This document shows, piece after piece, positions 1 through 13,936 of a stretch of 64,000 bases of DNA. Within the stretch, counting starts at the first letter, position 1. Every line of letters starts with the position of its first letter. The stretch is from Mansonella perstans (taxonomy: Eukaryota; Nematoda; Chromadorea; Rhabditida; Onchocercidae): assembly GCA_037074765.1 (NCBI GenBank), contig JBAMDO010000211.1:1-64000 (forward strand), written 5' to 3'. The translations under genes were made by a program, and so were the position numbers. Below the pieces are notes generated by a model. It saw nothing but the letters and a program-made list of their open reading frames with translations. It was not told the DNA's origin and searched no databases.

Positions 1-1958
1 AAGTAAAGAGATCATTTAAAAGTTGCAAGCAACTATCACTAGCACGTTCCATCACACATTTCAATTTATTGTATGGCTGAGAACGTAATTGGAAATTATG
101 CAATACAGGTAATTCTTCCACTCCTTTCCATATCTTTTCTGTTGGAGTACCAAGCAAATCGATTATTCTGTTAATCTAAATATAGATACATTAAGTACAT
201 TTTCGATAAGTATTTAGCGGAGTTGTCAAAAATATATTTACTAATTGAATATGGATTACTTGATCAAGTTCAGTTTTTCCTGGTAAAAGAGGTCGATGAA
301 TAAGTAATTCGCCAAGAATGCATCCTGTCGCCCACATATCAACACCGGTACTTTGTTCTTTTGCACCAAATAATAGTTCCGGACTACGATACCTGCAAGA
401 ACACTGAGATCTACAAATTTTTTTCAGTTTCGAAAATTAAACAGGTTAGAAAAAGGCTTTTCTAATGCTCGAGATATTTCTTCGAAAATTATCCAGAATA
501 TTACCATAGAGTAACAACTTTTGGCGTCATCTGCTTAGAAGGCTCACCAAATGTTCGCGCTAATCCAAAATCAGCAACTTTTAAACAGCCATCATCAGTT
601 AAAAGAAGATTAGATACCTATAAAATAAATTCGACCTGTAATCGCTGCAACAAAAAGCATCAAAATAATTTAAATAATAGACATTAAAATTTGTCGGCAA
701 ATGTTGGAAAAAATGAATCCCAAAAAAGTAAAAGAAACTAAAATAAACCTTCAGATCTCGATGAACTATGTGTTTTCCATGCAAATAAACCAGAGCCTTT
801 AGCAATTGCATTACAATACATTTAATTTGTGGCTCTGTAAATGGCATTCGCATATTGTCCAACAGTGATGCCAAGTCATGAAATAGTTAATGTAGAATGC
901 AAAAAAAAATAATCAAATTCATATTTCTCGTCACCGATCTTATTTGCCAAAAATCAAAATTACCTGAGTGCAATACTCCATCACCAGAAAAATTGATGTT
1001 AATTGCTGCCCTACTGCAATTTCCTTCAACTGTACAATATTTTTGTGATGTAAACTCATGAGCAAATGGATTTCTCGAATTGCCGATATTGAAATTCCAT
1101 TCGCTTCACTTTTCTCATCCATTCTTACCTTTTTCAATGCTATCTGAAAAAAAAAAACCCAAAAATAAACGAAATTTCAGAAATTAGGCATAAATCTCAA
1201 TTTCAATAAACTTCAAAATGAAGTGATAAAGAAGAGAATAAGCTAAAACACACAATTTCTCCACTTTTTTTATCCTTCGCTCTGTATACAATGCCGTATG
1301 TACCCTCACCAATACGATTGATTTTTTCAAATTCATTTACTGATCGACATCCTCCATAACCAATCTTGTCCTAAAAACATAATAAAATAATTTTTTTGCT
1401 TTTCTAGATCTCATCTAAATGAATAATTTTAAATTGAATAATTCTAACATGAATAATTCTAAAATTCTAACATGAATAATTCTCGCATGAATAATTCTAA
1501 ATTTCCATTCTCTATAGTAGTTCATTTTTCAGGTACCTTAAATACCTATTTTACCATATGAAAGACAGAAAAAAAAAGAACGAAATGTTCAGCAATTACC
1601 AAACATCTGTTAGTCTATAACTTAACAGTCTTATATTACTGCATTAGTGATATAAAAATCTCATTTCACATATTTTTGTATCACAATATCAAATTTTTCT
1701 GTAAATTTAGCACAAATTCAGCTCATTGATTTTTTGTCTCTTACATCAAACAAAATTCATCTGTGAATTTATAATATATATATCTTAATTGGATTACTTT
1801 CAAGCATTTTAAGTCAATTTTAAAATTTATATTATCACAAGTATTTCCGAATTGAAATAAGAAACCTTTGAGAAAGTGGTATTCGCCAGATCAAACACAG
1901 AAACAATTTGCATCATCGATGATGAAGGATCAAATTGATGAGACGCTTCATCTCCCAT
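1..1958 (-). CDS. cdk-10: CDK10-type cyclin-dependent kinase (3' end outside window)
   Basis: Serine/threonine kinase; in animals CDK10 pairs with cyclin M (known of the family). Exons read on the minus strand: 1866-1958 (probable first exon, 31 codons, least certain), 1254-1370, 964-1143, 749-877, 505-617, 260-392 and 1-175, running off the window. Seen in order: glycine loop GEGTYG, ATP lysine in ALKK, the C-helix motif GISISAIRE (counterpart of the PISSLRE signature that first named CDK10), catalytic HRDLK, DFG in ADFGLAR, and the activation segment ending in YRSPE. The stretch around [16 protein letters not shown] also matches CDK10 rather than CDK11. Introns are short (44-495 nt) with GT-AG ends except before exon 4, where the base preceding GACTTGG gives CAT instead of CAG. 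Reading frame is continuous across all joins. The identification is firm; the first exon could instead be a trans-spliced start further upstream. Confidence 0.9.
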
Positions 1959-4900
1959 TAAGCTGCAATATTTTATCTTATTGAATATTAATTAAATTAG
2001 CAACGATTGGATGCTATCGAATATGCCAATTCTAAAAGTTAACAAATTACATTTCTGACTTCTGACCCAGTAAATACAGTAAGCCGACTACAATTATTAC
2101 TTCTTCTAATCAACTAATGGGCTAGAGATTAATTATTCGAATCGAAAATCCATTTGCACTCTTGAAGTTCAGTACAAGAATTGAAGAAATTCTCGGTGCT
2201 CTATCTAATATCTTACATGTAGTATATTGACTTCGTCCAGAAGCTAAACTTCAATCTTCCAATGACGATCAATAATTAGTATTAGCATAAACCATGAATC
2301 AAATTTGCAAAAAATCAAATTTGTTGTTATTAAATAGTGATATGAAAGACACGAAATTCTCAGTGAACTGATTATTTCAGGAATACATAACTTCAAATGG
2401 AAGATAAAATGAAGCATGCCTGGATACATGGCTATTGCAAGACATATATCCTACTGAAATTCCTACTGATGTTGGCCAAATCGAAATAATTTGTGTCTAT
2501 AAAATATTTGGCACAAAAGCCAAATCATACCATGCTATGATTACTTTGATTTGATTGAATGAATTGAAAAATTTCACATAGTTGATTGAATTCTTATTTT
2601 TTAAAATTTCAAAATGTTTGCTATCATTTTTAACAGCTATAATTTATGGAAATCTATCACAGTGCAATTTAATTTTTTTTACTTTCGAAAAATCATGTAT
2701 TTGAGCTTATTTTCATAAATGTTTATTAATAGTTCGCTAATTATATATACATTGCGTTACTTAATTTTAACTCCCAATAATCTGATTGATTAAATTCCAT
2801 GTAAACAATCTACATATATTATTTTGTATTTCAATAACAATAGAGTAGAATTGCAGTATGAAATGTTGAATAATTAATATAACACAAATTAAACAGTGGA
2901 ACTGAGGAGTAATATGAAGGAAACCGTAGTTATTGGTATTGTAGTTAAGACAAAGGTAAGAGAAAGATGTTGCTAAGCAAAAAGTTAAAGTATACTATAA
3001 AAATGCAAAGTAGGAATAGCAAAAGAAGAAAATTTAGCAGATTTCATATGGCTAATCATAATTATGAGAGATTTATGCATTTTTGATAGAACTAATCACA
3101 ATTACAGGTGGTTTATATACACAGGTTGTTTTGCAAAGAATTAGCCAATCAGATTATTGGAAATTACTAAATAAATAACGGTGTTCATAAGATTATAGGA
3201 CTATTAATAAACACTATATCTAAGAAAATAGGATTATGATTTTTCAAGAACAAAATTATCACACATTGTAGTACTGTAACAGACTTAAATAAAATATTGA
3301 ATTGTTAAAGATGATAACAAGAATTTTAAAAACAAGGAATCAAATCAAACTGTATGATTCTTTCAATTAATTCAATCAAATCAAAATAATCATAATATAC
3401 AATGCAATCTAATTTATGCCAAATATTTTGTAATGCAATTATTTCATGTTTCCCCAAACAACTACTACGATTTATTACTTGAAATGCTCAAAATGTAGCA
3501 TAATCTATTGCGGATTATCATTCGCATTTACAAAATTCCTGTTTTATTCCTTTATTTTGCATTCTGCTATTTCCAAACTATTTAAGTTTAAAATGAAACA
3601 TAAACTTTCTTTAGGAAATTCAATACCACCAAATGTCAATGCAAAATGCAATAGCTATACAGTGATTTGCTTCATTTGATTAATCAATTCATTTCTCGAT
3701 ATCAACACGGCATGATCTGCATAAATTATATACGCCCCGTAATTTTATCATTTTTTTTAAATGAACCACTATTAGCGGTAATTGCAGCGAATGGGATCGG
3801 ACGTTCTTTTTTTATAAAACACTTTCACTTGTAAAGTTAATAAATTACTAGAAAATACTTGCACCAACAACAAAACTTTCGACATTAACGAGAGAGAAAG
3901 GGAGAGATGAGAGGTAAACTTGAAAGGTATCATGAAATTTTCAAACTCTCTTGACTACGAGAAATATAGTCGTTCAAGCTTATTGCCGTCAAGCTACTTC
4001 ATCGTTTCCCTTGATCATTTTTCCCAATCATGATGAATTTATAACAAAAAAAAACAAAAAAACAAAATAACGGTAGCTACCACATTAGTAAAATACGAAG
4101 AATGCGTATTATGTTTTTATTCTCCAAAAAGTGAACAGAAATAAAACAGGTAAGATGAGTTCTCTTTAATTTTTAATAAATTAACAGCGAAAATGATGCA
4201 ATAAAATTTAAAAAACAAAACTTGGGGAAAGAACAATCACTTAGCCAGTCACTAAAACAATCCGCAGCGAGATCTTCGATTCAAATTTTTGTTGTACAAT
4301 AGTCTTCGAAGATCTGAAAGGAAAATTAAAATCCAGTGACGAACTAAACAAAAACAAATGATGAATTAAGTTGAGCACTGCATGTGACAAGGAAAGCAAT
4401 CAAAAGTACGTCATCCAAAAAGAAACACGGTAAAATGCCCGAACGACTTAATCCAAATAATTTCGAATTCCGAGCAAAAAACCGAAAATAAATTAACGAA
4501 ATTGCAAATTATTTCAGATATTACAAAGCAAAAAAACAAGAAATTGAAAACTATGTACCACTTACAAATTGCTAAAAGTGGAAGGATGAATAAGTCTCAC
4601 CATGTATTTCGTGAAAACAACAAAGACTGAACTTTTTAAAAACATAACAAGAGATTTTATAAATTCATATAGGGCCTTTGGCTCTTAACAGATAAAGATA
4701 AACAGAACACTTCAAAGATTTATTATTATGTTAATGAAGTTAATTTCTGATTTCACTTTAGGTTCAACATGTACATATGTACATAAAATATGAGCCTGGA
4801 ACGTTTAGGGGATGCATACTACGAGTAACCTTATTATTAATTATAATAATGAAGAATTTCTTTTTAGCCTCCTTTTATTATGCTTTCCTTCTTCACCAGT

Positions 4901-5027
4901 TCATTAGTTCTATGCCATCCAAACATTTAACATAGGTGAAAATGACTACTTCTCTTCACTGCATAGTTCGTCACACTGATTCATCTCTTTCCTACATACA
5001 TTTGAAACATACTGTCCGGAGAAAATT
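1959..5027. other. Intergenic region between mtm-3 3' end and cdk-10 5' end
   Basis: About 3 kb of AT-rich sequence with no convincing coding exon on either strand. It must contain the 3' UTR of the phosphatase gene at its right end and the upstream region of the kinase gene at its left end. The spacing is too large for a typical nematode operon gap, so the two genes are probably transcribed independently. Short open frames near 2244-2429 and 3446-3679 lack family resemblance, splice logic and codon bias. Confidence 0.5.
4874..4879 (-). terminator. Candidate poly(A) signal of the mtm-3-like gene
   Basis: On the minus strand this reads AATAAA, about 150 bases past the phosphatase stop codon at 5028-5030. 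Position and sequence fit a polyadenylation signal; in AT-rich DNA such a hexamer can also occur by chance. Confidence 0.4.
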
Positions 5028-8000
5028 TCATCCAAAGATCGCTGAAATGACGCCACCACAATTCAAAGTTGCTTCTGTTGGCTTTCTTTTCATTAAACTG
5101 CCATTCCTCTTAGAAGTTAATGATGATGTCGGCGCATCTGGTGCTACTACATATAACTGATGTGGTCGAGCATTTATCATAAACTCATAGCACTTGTTAC
5201 ATACGCGTACATTCCCACCTTTGTTTTCGTGCACTCGAAAAAATGTACGTTTCGAACACGACGAACAAAATATACCACCACAATTCCTGGAAACAAATGA
5301 TACGGTGAAATACTCATGGTAATCAAAAAAAGTTTCAAATGCTATATTATATATATATTCAGACTCAATAATTCTTCAACAAGTCATAGCGAAACAATCA
5401 ATGAACAAAGAGAAAAAAACCTAACCTGCAATGATGTCTTCGATTACTTACGTAGTAGAAAGTTCCATGGCAACTCATACATTTTTGTGAAGCATCATCC
5501 ATTAACCATCCTTTCGAACCGTACGAAATATCCGCAACGTCGTCTTTTTCAACAACAGACATATTTGAAAGAACTGACTCCACAGAACACGACGCACTAT
5601 TGTTTCCATCAAACTTGAATTTATAGCACTTTAGTTTATTGCATTGTTTCACTAACTGACCAAATATAATTTCGCGTTTCGAAGAATCCTTGAGCCTTGC
5701 CAAGATAGAAAAAGAGGGAAGAAAATGAATCGATGTCAGTCTCAACTTACAATTAGTAAATCCGTTCCTGGTGACTCGCCACTAAATCCACAACTTACTT
5801 TTCGTATTTCTTCCATTTTCAATTGTCCAATTTTTTCTTGCAACATACTGATACACTTCTGAATGAAAGTAACAAAAATTGCTTCGTCTTATCCCATGTT
5901 TCACAACTTAGTAATCAATTCATAACTGATTTATAAATTACAGAATGTAACAAGCCACAGGCAAAACAATTTGAACCGAGCAAACAAAATCTATTTTCTT
6001 TGAGTTCTATGATAACTATTCCAAACAACGCTGAGTAAAGATAAATCTATACTTCAACTCACAAAATAAAATGATATAAAGAAATCATTTTTCATACTTA
6101 AATTGAAAAGAAAAGAACGGTAAGTTTTGACAAGTAAAAAAAAAAATTGCAAGTATGAATGTACGTTTTTATCTTTTACACTACAATATGAATAATGCTC
6201 CTTGGCAGTATCAAAATATTACAACAAAAACATATTACAGCACCATAAAAGAGAAAAGCGTGAAATGCAGAGGTCAGAAATTCCAGATTTATAAAACAAT
6301 TTGAAATTCTTCTTCTTCACTACCGTGCTAACTATCGGCTATAATGAGGATATGAATACTAAATCTGAATCCTCAGCTTCGCAATCACTTTCTTCAAAAT
6401 TGCTTGTTTCAAGTAACTCCCTTATATACCTTATATTCGCCTAAGAACAATTATGTCGTTAAATACATGTAAATATAAAGCATATAATATTGTCAAAATA
6501 AATGAAAAAAATTATTTGGAACTATCTACCTGCAGTCTCTCAACTTTCTCACGGGTTCTTTCTTCACGTATTTCTAAAACTTTCGTCAAACCATCGCAAT
6601 CCACTTCCCTCTGCAAAACAAAAAATACGTACTAAATCAGCGTTCTTCCCAGTATTTTCTCCAAATTCCCTCAGAGGACTAAAGATTTCATACAAGAACA
6701 GTGAAATGCCGCTATTTATCTTTCAGTATTTCCGAGAATGAAAACTCACAGCGATCGCGCTACGATCTCTTTCACGATATAATGCGAAAGACAAATCGTT
6801 TTCGTCAGGTCGTGCATAATCCGTTTCACTTGAAACTGATGTTCGAGTATTACTATTGTGGAATTGAGTATGCGCATTTCCAGCAAAACTAGAACAAAAA
6901 TGGATGTTTACATTCCAAAGATCACTATAAACAAAATTTGTTGAAAAAAGTAGAAAATGCTTCAAACAGAGACATACCGATTTGCACTAATATGCGACAA
7001 ATAGATATGGCATTGAAAGTTTTTGAGGGGACATTGAAGTACGAAAATTATAATAATTAATAAAAAATACGATGTATTTGATGATCCTTGGCATGTACCA
7101 GCATCCGTATTAGAAAGACTTTCCGCTGAATGGGCTCTGTTCAAACTGACACGATCGACTTCACTGTGCTGACTTGCACCCATTCCTGAGTTTGACAATG
7201 TCTGTTCCTGTGAAACGAGATATCATTAAACTCATTAGTCTACTGATAGCCCTGAAAGTCAGTTACTAAAGTGAATTCCAATTTCTGATTTTTGACAAGA
7301 AGCTGTAAATTCTTTTACAATTACTTAACTGTATATCGCTATAAAAAGAACAAAAAAAAAAAAAAAAAAAAAAAAAAACTAAGCAGTTACTGACATTAAT
7401 CAATCTTTCGATAGCAGGCCCAATGTAAAGTTGTTTCCAAATGTGAAGATCCTCAACGTGTAAAGATGTATGCAACCGCTCATTGCTTTTTCCAGGATTA
7501 TAAATAACATTTCCATATTCCGATTTTGAATCATCCAAAAACAACCACAGCGAAAGCGTCTCTACATCTTCCGTGTCTTTATTCCAATTTTCTCTCTCAG
7601 ATTGACTGTTCCAAAGGAAGGTACCAAATAATCCAGAATAACAGTGAAGAGCTAATTTTGTCTAAAAAAGGGATCTCGGAGTATTCATCATTAAGAATCT
7701 AGACAATGTTTAAAGCAAAAGCAAACTTTTGAAAGAAAAAAACGGAAGACCAATTTGAAATGGTATGATTCAATTATTTTCGGTCACAGTACCTTCTGAA
7801 TCTCAATTGCTTTAAGACACAAAAAATTCTTACCAAATAACTTAGAGTGAACTGAAAGGCATCTGGGAACAATTGATGCAACTGATGAACGCAGTCCAAC
7901 CACTGCAAAAACACTGGTGATGACTCGCCACTGACACTACTACGCGTACCCGTGCGATCAGCAAACTTGTGTCCAAAACCAATCCAGTCACGACAAATTA

Positions 8001-11000
8001 AAGTTTTGAAACCCTAAACATCGTACTATAGAAAGAAAAGATTTTTTTTTTCAAACAAATTCATTTCCATTTGAAGTTCTTACCTCGAAGGTCCTGTAGT
8101 ACGGATCAGCGATTATTTTTGTAAGCGTAACAATTTGCGTCGTCCGATCCCAACCATCCGTGCAGTGAACCAAAACTGATCGTCCTGCAAAAAAATCTAC
8201 TCATTTTAAGAAGGAATAATCTTGCTATCTACTTATCAAGTTTTAATTCATTTATAATAACAAGAAATTTACTGAAGTAAAAATTATAAAAAAAAAAAAT
8301 TAAAAATTAATCAAAAAATCTGTTGGTTTTAAGAAGCAATAAGTAATCAACCGTCTTGCTATCTAATTCTCAGGTTATCAACGCCTTACTATTTACTGCT
8401 CAAGTTTTAATTCATTTAGGAAAAAATTATAAGTTATATATTTTTGTGTGAAAGCTTTAAGACTTGATTTTTTGTTAAAATTGTGTTTTTTTGATTAATT
8501 TAATTATTTTTCAATTTTTACTTCAGTAAATTCATTGTTTTGTTGTCGTCCGTTTTTTTCGTTTTTTTTTTTGGAAACTTAAATTTAGGTCTTCAACAGA
8601 CTTCACTTCGTTCCTTCTATTTTAAGTAATTACAGCGTATTGGCCTTTATTTGTATTATGCTTAAAACAAACCGTTAGGACTAAGTACACGAAATTTGTA
8701 AAAACAAAACTAACCATCATCGACAAGTGCTTTTACACATTTCTGCGCGGTATCAATAAGACTTGTAAGGTATTGCAGCCAAAAAGTAGATTGAATTGAT
8801 TGAAGAATGGTATTATGATCTTGGGGACCAGCGAGTACAGCTCTCAGCTTATGAAAACTACTACGGATTTCGTGGATATTTGCTAATCCACAAAAGATGA
8901 CCTCCGTTTGCTGATAGTACTCTGAAAGCAATTACTTCCGATAATGACACAATTAATTCCACTCACAAAATCTATATTCCTCAAAATTTTGTTGAGCATT
9001 AAACAAACCTTCTGACTCAGCTCCACCACCTTTCACCACTCGATTTGCAAGGGCTGCGGTATATGAACGACAATCCACTATTAACAATTTCCGAGACGAT
9101 GGTCCTGCAACTGTTTTCGCAAACCGATAACACAGATTTTAGCATTCAGATGATTAGAAAATTCCAACAAATTAAACTGCTGAAGAAACAGTTTTTTCAT
9201 GTAAATTTACCTCCATTAACAGCTTTCCTAGCACATTCCAGCAGTTTTTCATCTAACGGGAATCGATAATTGAAAATACCACAACAAGGTTGGCTGCTGC
9301 GCAATAAGACGGATTCATTTTTGGCGCAACACCATACGGCGGCCGGAAATCTAGCATTATTTCGAGCAGCACATGCTTGACGCAATTCATCATCTGTTAT
9401 ATCTTTTGGAACTATAACTGACTTCGGATATGTTGCACATAATCTGAAAAAACTAACTGACTTAAAAATTTTCACACTGGAAAATACACTTTCACTTTCA
9501 TGTTTATTTTGTTCGCCAGTCTCATTTTTGAACTACGGATAATTCCACGAAAAGATAGATGTGATGCGTGGATGGCAATACAGTTAATAGTAACTGCCGA
9601 AATACCTAAAAGGCTCCTAAAGAAAAACGAAAACATACGAATAATCACTATTCGCTTCTGAAACTCGCCAAGAACGAGGATTGTAATTAAGCCGCAGGAA
9701 TTCTTTTTCGGCTGAGCATTCAGAATCAATCGTTCCATTTTGAGCTCTAAGCCAGGCAGGGAATTGAGTCTAAAATAAACAAAAAAGTGATTCACTTAAA
9801 ATAATCTCGATTTTTTCAAAAAAACCAAGATATGAACCAATTAATTTTTCAGGTTAAGTATCCGTAGTTCGCTTTTCGTTTAAAACCTACATACTCATTA
9901 GCGATGCGCCAGTTCGTTGACAACAAAAATCACTTTATTTAATAAGAACCTTTGCAGCTCTGGCAAAATGGAATGCAAAAATATCGTTTGTCGCAATGTT
10001 GTAAGTCGCTTTTTGCAATCTTTTATGCAGTTCCACTTGCACCTCGCTAGCACATCTCAACCTTAAAAAGAACGAATTATTATCAGGTATTATTAACAGC
10101 TAACTACACTTCGGAATATCAGATTTTCCATACTACATCCAATGGTAGATATTGTGCATTGCTTACCTTCCTCAAAATCATGAACAAAATGCAGCCAAAT
10201 GTTAGTATTAGTTTCTCCTCGATCTAAAATCCCCATTCTCTACATTTACCACATCTACTGAAAGTCTTCATTCTCCAAGAATGCTAGTCTTTTAATTAAT
10301 TTCAATCACACATACCTGCACACTCGGCCAAATTTGCATGTAATTTGTATTCCATATGGATCACCAGTCCAGAATTCAACTGTATCAACACTCAGAAGTG
10401 GAATAATTGCCAGAGCATTTTTTACGCGATCCAGTATTACAATTCGATAATTTGTTATGTAAACAGTACCAGAACCTGTATCCATAGTTGATTCCAGTGA
10501 TTCACCCGAAAGAGCAGTGACTGGAAGTGCTTCTGACATTTTGTCCTGAACATTCAAATATAATTAAATTTGGTGAAATGTACATAATTTCATAACTTAG
10601 AATAAATTTTACTAAGCCACGAGAAAAACTGCGCTTGAAATCGCTTCAAGACATGTGGCATATTTCATGGAAAATCTTTAAATTCATGAGTATCTGTCAT
10701 CAAAACTAATCAGAAAGAGACAGAGTGGGGGACAGAAGTAAACTCGCACTTACCACTATCGGGGGGAAAGAAATATTCCAATCAACATACTCCTATGACA
10801 TGCCTAATAAAATAATAATGGAATGCAAAAACAAGAAGTGAGCAAATAAGATATGGCGGGTGATATACTATTCCCGTATAACTGCCCCACTCTGCGGAAA
10901 CCATCAAAAAATTGGGGAAGAACAGAAAACATCAACGAAAAGCAGAAAAACAACATATCTCTCGTAATCGCATATTCTATAAAAAGTTTTTAAAAAAGTC

Positions 11001-11395
11001 TGCTCGCATGAATCTTAAATGGAACATTCTTCAACAGTTTAGTGCTACATTGAATTTGAAAAAAAAAAAAAAAGAAAACAGATCAATCTCATAAACCGAA
11101 AGAATAAATGAAAAGATCATTACTGCTATACAAAATATTTTCAACTAAACTGCTTTTAATTAAAAGAAAAACATGAAGAGTGAAAACTCACACATTGCGC
11201 AAAGATTGCTGCTGCCGATGGACCATCATCATCTTCCACACTTTGCGAGTAATGCGACATATCCAAAAAATACGGAGGATCCTCAACAGATTCCAGTGTA
11301 TCGTTATCAATTACACCACACGGAAAAAAACCGTCTTCATCACGTTGTGCTCCAATAGGAAGCCGAATAGGGATTGCTTCAGATGCTGCTGGCAT
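5028..11395 (-). CDS. mtm-3: FYVE-domain myotubularin phosphatase, MTMR3/MTMR4 (mtm-3) type
   Basis: Predicted endosomal phosphatase removing the 3-phosphate of PI3P and PI(3,5)P2. Seventeen exons on the minus strand join in frame to 942 residues: 11192-11395, 10316-10545, 9950-10061, 9639-9769, 9211-9443, 9009-9104, 8715-8921, 8084-8184, 7834-8013, 7395-7661, 7071-7207, 6750-6888, 6530-6610, 6360-6440, 5751-5858, 5426-5688, 5028-5286. Layout: acidic leader; PH-GRAM domain about 69-180; phosphatase domain with P-loop HCTDGWDRT (Cys412, Arg418), matching the catalytic cysteine position of human MTMR3; a Ser-rich linker; a charged helix rich in Glu/Arg about 690-760 (likely coiled coil); C-terminal FYVE finger about 830-889 with WLMD, RRHHCR, RVC and eight zinc cysteines. 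All key residues are intact, so it should be active and bind PI3P. Start chosen at the first ATG in the first exon (MPAASE); the frame stays open upstream without ATG. Exon 10-11 and 15-16 junctions have alternatives. Confidence 0.92.
7352..7378. repeat. 27-base poly(A) tract inside intron 10 of the mtm-3-like gene
   Basis: An uninterrupted run of A on the plus strand, i.e. poly(T) in the transcript sense of the phosphatase gene, sitting just after the donor of exon 10. It may act as a long uridine tract in the pre-mRNA; its exact length is unreliable in most sequencing data. Confidence 0.8.
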
Positions 11396-12180
11396 ACTCC
11401 AGCTTTCTGAATGCTGAATCCGTGGTGCTACTACTACTATTTCTGCTGCTATTGCTGTTGCTGTTATTACCAATAGCAATATCTCTGTCTACAGATACGA
11501 ATTTCCCGTCCAGTAGCTCAAAGATACAATTGTGATGGAGGAACGCAACGAAACAATTCTTGACAATTTCACAGCACCAACAAATGTCAAAATACGATGA
11601 TAAATACTTTCTTTTTTTTTTCGTTAAATCTTCGCTGATTATTATTGCAAGAAAGAAATGCTTTTTTCGTCCAAAGTATTACTGAAAACGGTTTCGAAGT
11701 GATAAAACGTCTATTTCGAGTATGTCACGTAAAACCAGAGCCACGTAAAATAGTCTGAAAAAAAATTAACATTCATTTCATTGGTTTCAAATAAAAACAA
11801 ACGGTCAATTATGCGTCGCCAAAAAAGGAAAAAAAAACGGAAAAGTGCGATAGGGTCTTAGAAGTGTTAAACATTTGTGACAGGTGTTAAAAATTCGTCA
11901 TTATTCAAATCTTTCAATATCAACGGTCACTTTATTTAATGCAAAACATTTGATTAATTTATATGAATTTTCTTCTCATCTTCAAACAATTATTTTCTGT
12001 TAAGCATTTGAGATTGATTTCTGTAAGCTTGTGCATACAATTCCTAGCAATTAAGTAGCTCCCACGTTAATACCTTTACAAAACTACTTAATTGATCAAT
12101 CACAAACAACACAAAAAATTTTTGTCGTGATGAGCAAATTATGAGTAATTCATTTAAAGTTTAGTCTCCCGCTTAATATC
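11396..12180. other. Upstream region of the mtm-3-like gene
   Basis: Immediately upstream of the chosen start the minus strand carries a CAG/AGT-rich stretch (about 11400-11475) that stays open but lacks an ATG, followed by an AG acceptor-like site near 11490 that could serve trans-splicing. Beyond it the sequence is AT-rich with no recognisable exon. Promoter elements cannot be assigned with confidence. Confidence 0.4.
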
Positions 12181-13110
12181 ACCACTCAGAAGTTCTTTTT
12201 TTTTCATAACACTAATGGCTTTGTTAAAGGTGTAGAAGAAAAAAGAAAAAATAGAGTGGAACGAAGACAAAAAAAATGAAAGTTAAGAGATGAACAAAAC
12301 AGATCATTAGATACAACCAACACAAAAAAAAAAAAAAAAAAAAAAAACTATTTTTTATAAACAATGTTTTAAAAGCACAAAAAAAAAAAAAACAAGTTTT
12401 TATCAAAATGATTGATCTAACAATTTTTATATTGTCTTTAGAGCCTAATATCAATAAAGCTATTTCAATCTAATTTTTTTTTAGCTAAATAATTAGTGGA
12501 CAATTAATTGCATTAAAACTTTATCATTCATTTATGATAACTAATAAAAAGTAATTAATTATTTCTGGTTATTTTAAAATAAATACATTATAGACAAATA
12601 AACAATCAAAAAAAAAAGGAAAAAAAAGGTAGAATATTATACATAAACAAACATTTACACAATTTAACATTCAAAATGCGATTAATTTTAAAAAGATGAA
12701 CTGTGGAAAAAATAGATGAAACTTGTGCAGACAGATAGGCAATGTGTGGTTGGTTGGTTCGTTGGTATATTTTCTCTTCAATCAATTGGTTTAAAAAAAT
12801 GACAGAAAGAAAAAAAACCATTCAATCTAGAATCTCTTGTCACTTCATTTCTTTCACTAATCAATAATTATTCGAAATGAACATTTAAATAATAATGATG
12901 GAGAAAATAAATTAATCATTTAAACATTGGAAGGGAAAAAAAAAAAAATTGCTGAAAGAAAAAAAAAATAAATGTTTAAATTAATTAATAAAAATTTGAG
13001 ATACATTTTTTTTTTTTTAAGCCAACTAAATAACTGTTCCAAATGAAAGATAACTTAATAAGGTAAATATTTATATCGATTTTATACTATGCCCCCTTTC
13101 TCTCCTTGAA
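12181..13110. other. Gene-free AT-rich stretch with many A/T homopolymers
   Basis: Several runs of 9-24 A or T (for example about 12324-12347, 12378-12391, 12938-12950 and 13007-13018) interrupt simple AT-rich sequence. No splice-consistent coding frame was found on either strand. Confidence 0.6.
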
Positions 13111-13160
13111 CAGCTCACTACCGCAATTTAGTATTACCAGCTAAACAGCTGCAATATCTC

Positions 13161-13352
13161 CATACATATATATATATATACATACATACACATACAAACA
13201 TACATACACATATGCACACATACACATACACATACACATACACATATACATCATACACATACACATACATACGCACACATACACACACACACACACATAC
13301 ACATACACATACACATACAGACATACACATAACACATACAGACACACACAGA
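13161..13352. repeat. CATA/CACA microsatellite cluster
   Basis: Begins with (AT)n and passes into interspersed CATACA, CACATA and pure CA runs over about 190 bases. The long open frames on both strands are a by-product of the periodic composition, not evidence of a protein. Confidence 0.9.
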
Positions 13353-13709
13353 AACATATTTACATGCATAAAACATCGACAATGTAGGCTAATAATAAAT
13401 TGATATATATATATATAAACTATAAATGAGCATTAACATAAACATGTACATTTTGCCTATAATACATATTCATCCACAATCATTTACATAAACCAATATA
13501 ATGGAGGGGAGGACAGGGGAGGAGAGAGGGGGACAAGGACAAGGACAAATAATTGTTTAAAGTTCTTAATTTTGCATAATTCTATTTGTACAATTTAGTG
13601 ACAAGTTGACGATATCGAATGTTGTGTTGTATAGGGAGACAGATCCATTGTACCACACATGTCACAGACTGCAAACAAAATAAAATTTAATATATTGCTC
13701 ACTCAATCT

Positions 13710-13760
13710 TTTCATTTCATTTCATTTCATTTCATTTCACTTCACTTCACTTCACTTCAT
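13710..13760. repeat. Pentanucleotide repeat (ATTTC to ACTTC)
   Basis: Five or more tandem TTCAT units followed by several TTCAC units, just before the second CA repeat. Length variation between individuals is likely. Confidence 0.85.
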
Positions 13761-13778
13761 TTCTCCATACTCTTCCTA

Positions 13779-13779
<1 letters not shown>

Positions 13780-13836
<57 letters not shown>

Positions 13837-13905
13837 ACACATACATACACATACATACACATACACACACATACACACACATACACACACATACACACAC
13901 ATACA

Positions 13906-13936
<31 letters not shown>

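Noticed and set aside
2244..3679. Possible additional exons between the kinase and phosphatase genes
   Set aside because: Short AT-driven frames without acceptor/donor pairs that would connect them in phase to either neighbour.
13118..13403. Long open frames of Val/Cys/Met/Tyr or Thr/His/Tyr across the microsatellites
   Set aside because: They arise from CA/CATA periodicity on both strands at once and have no splice or homology support.
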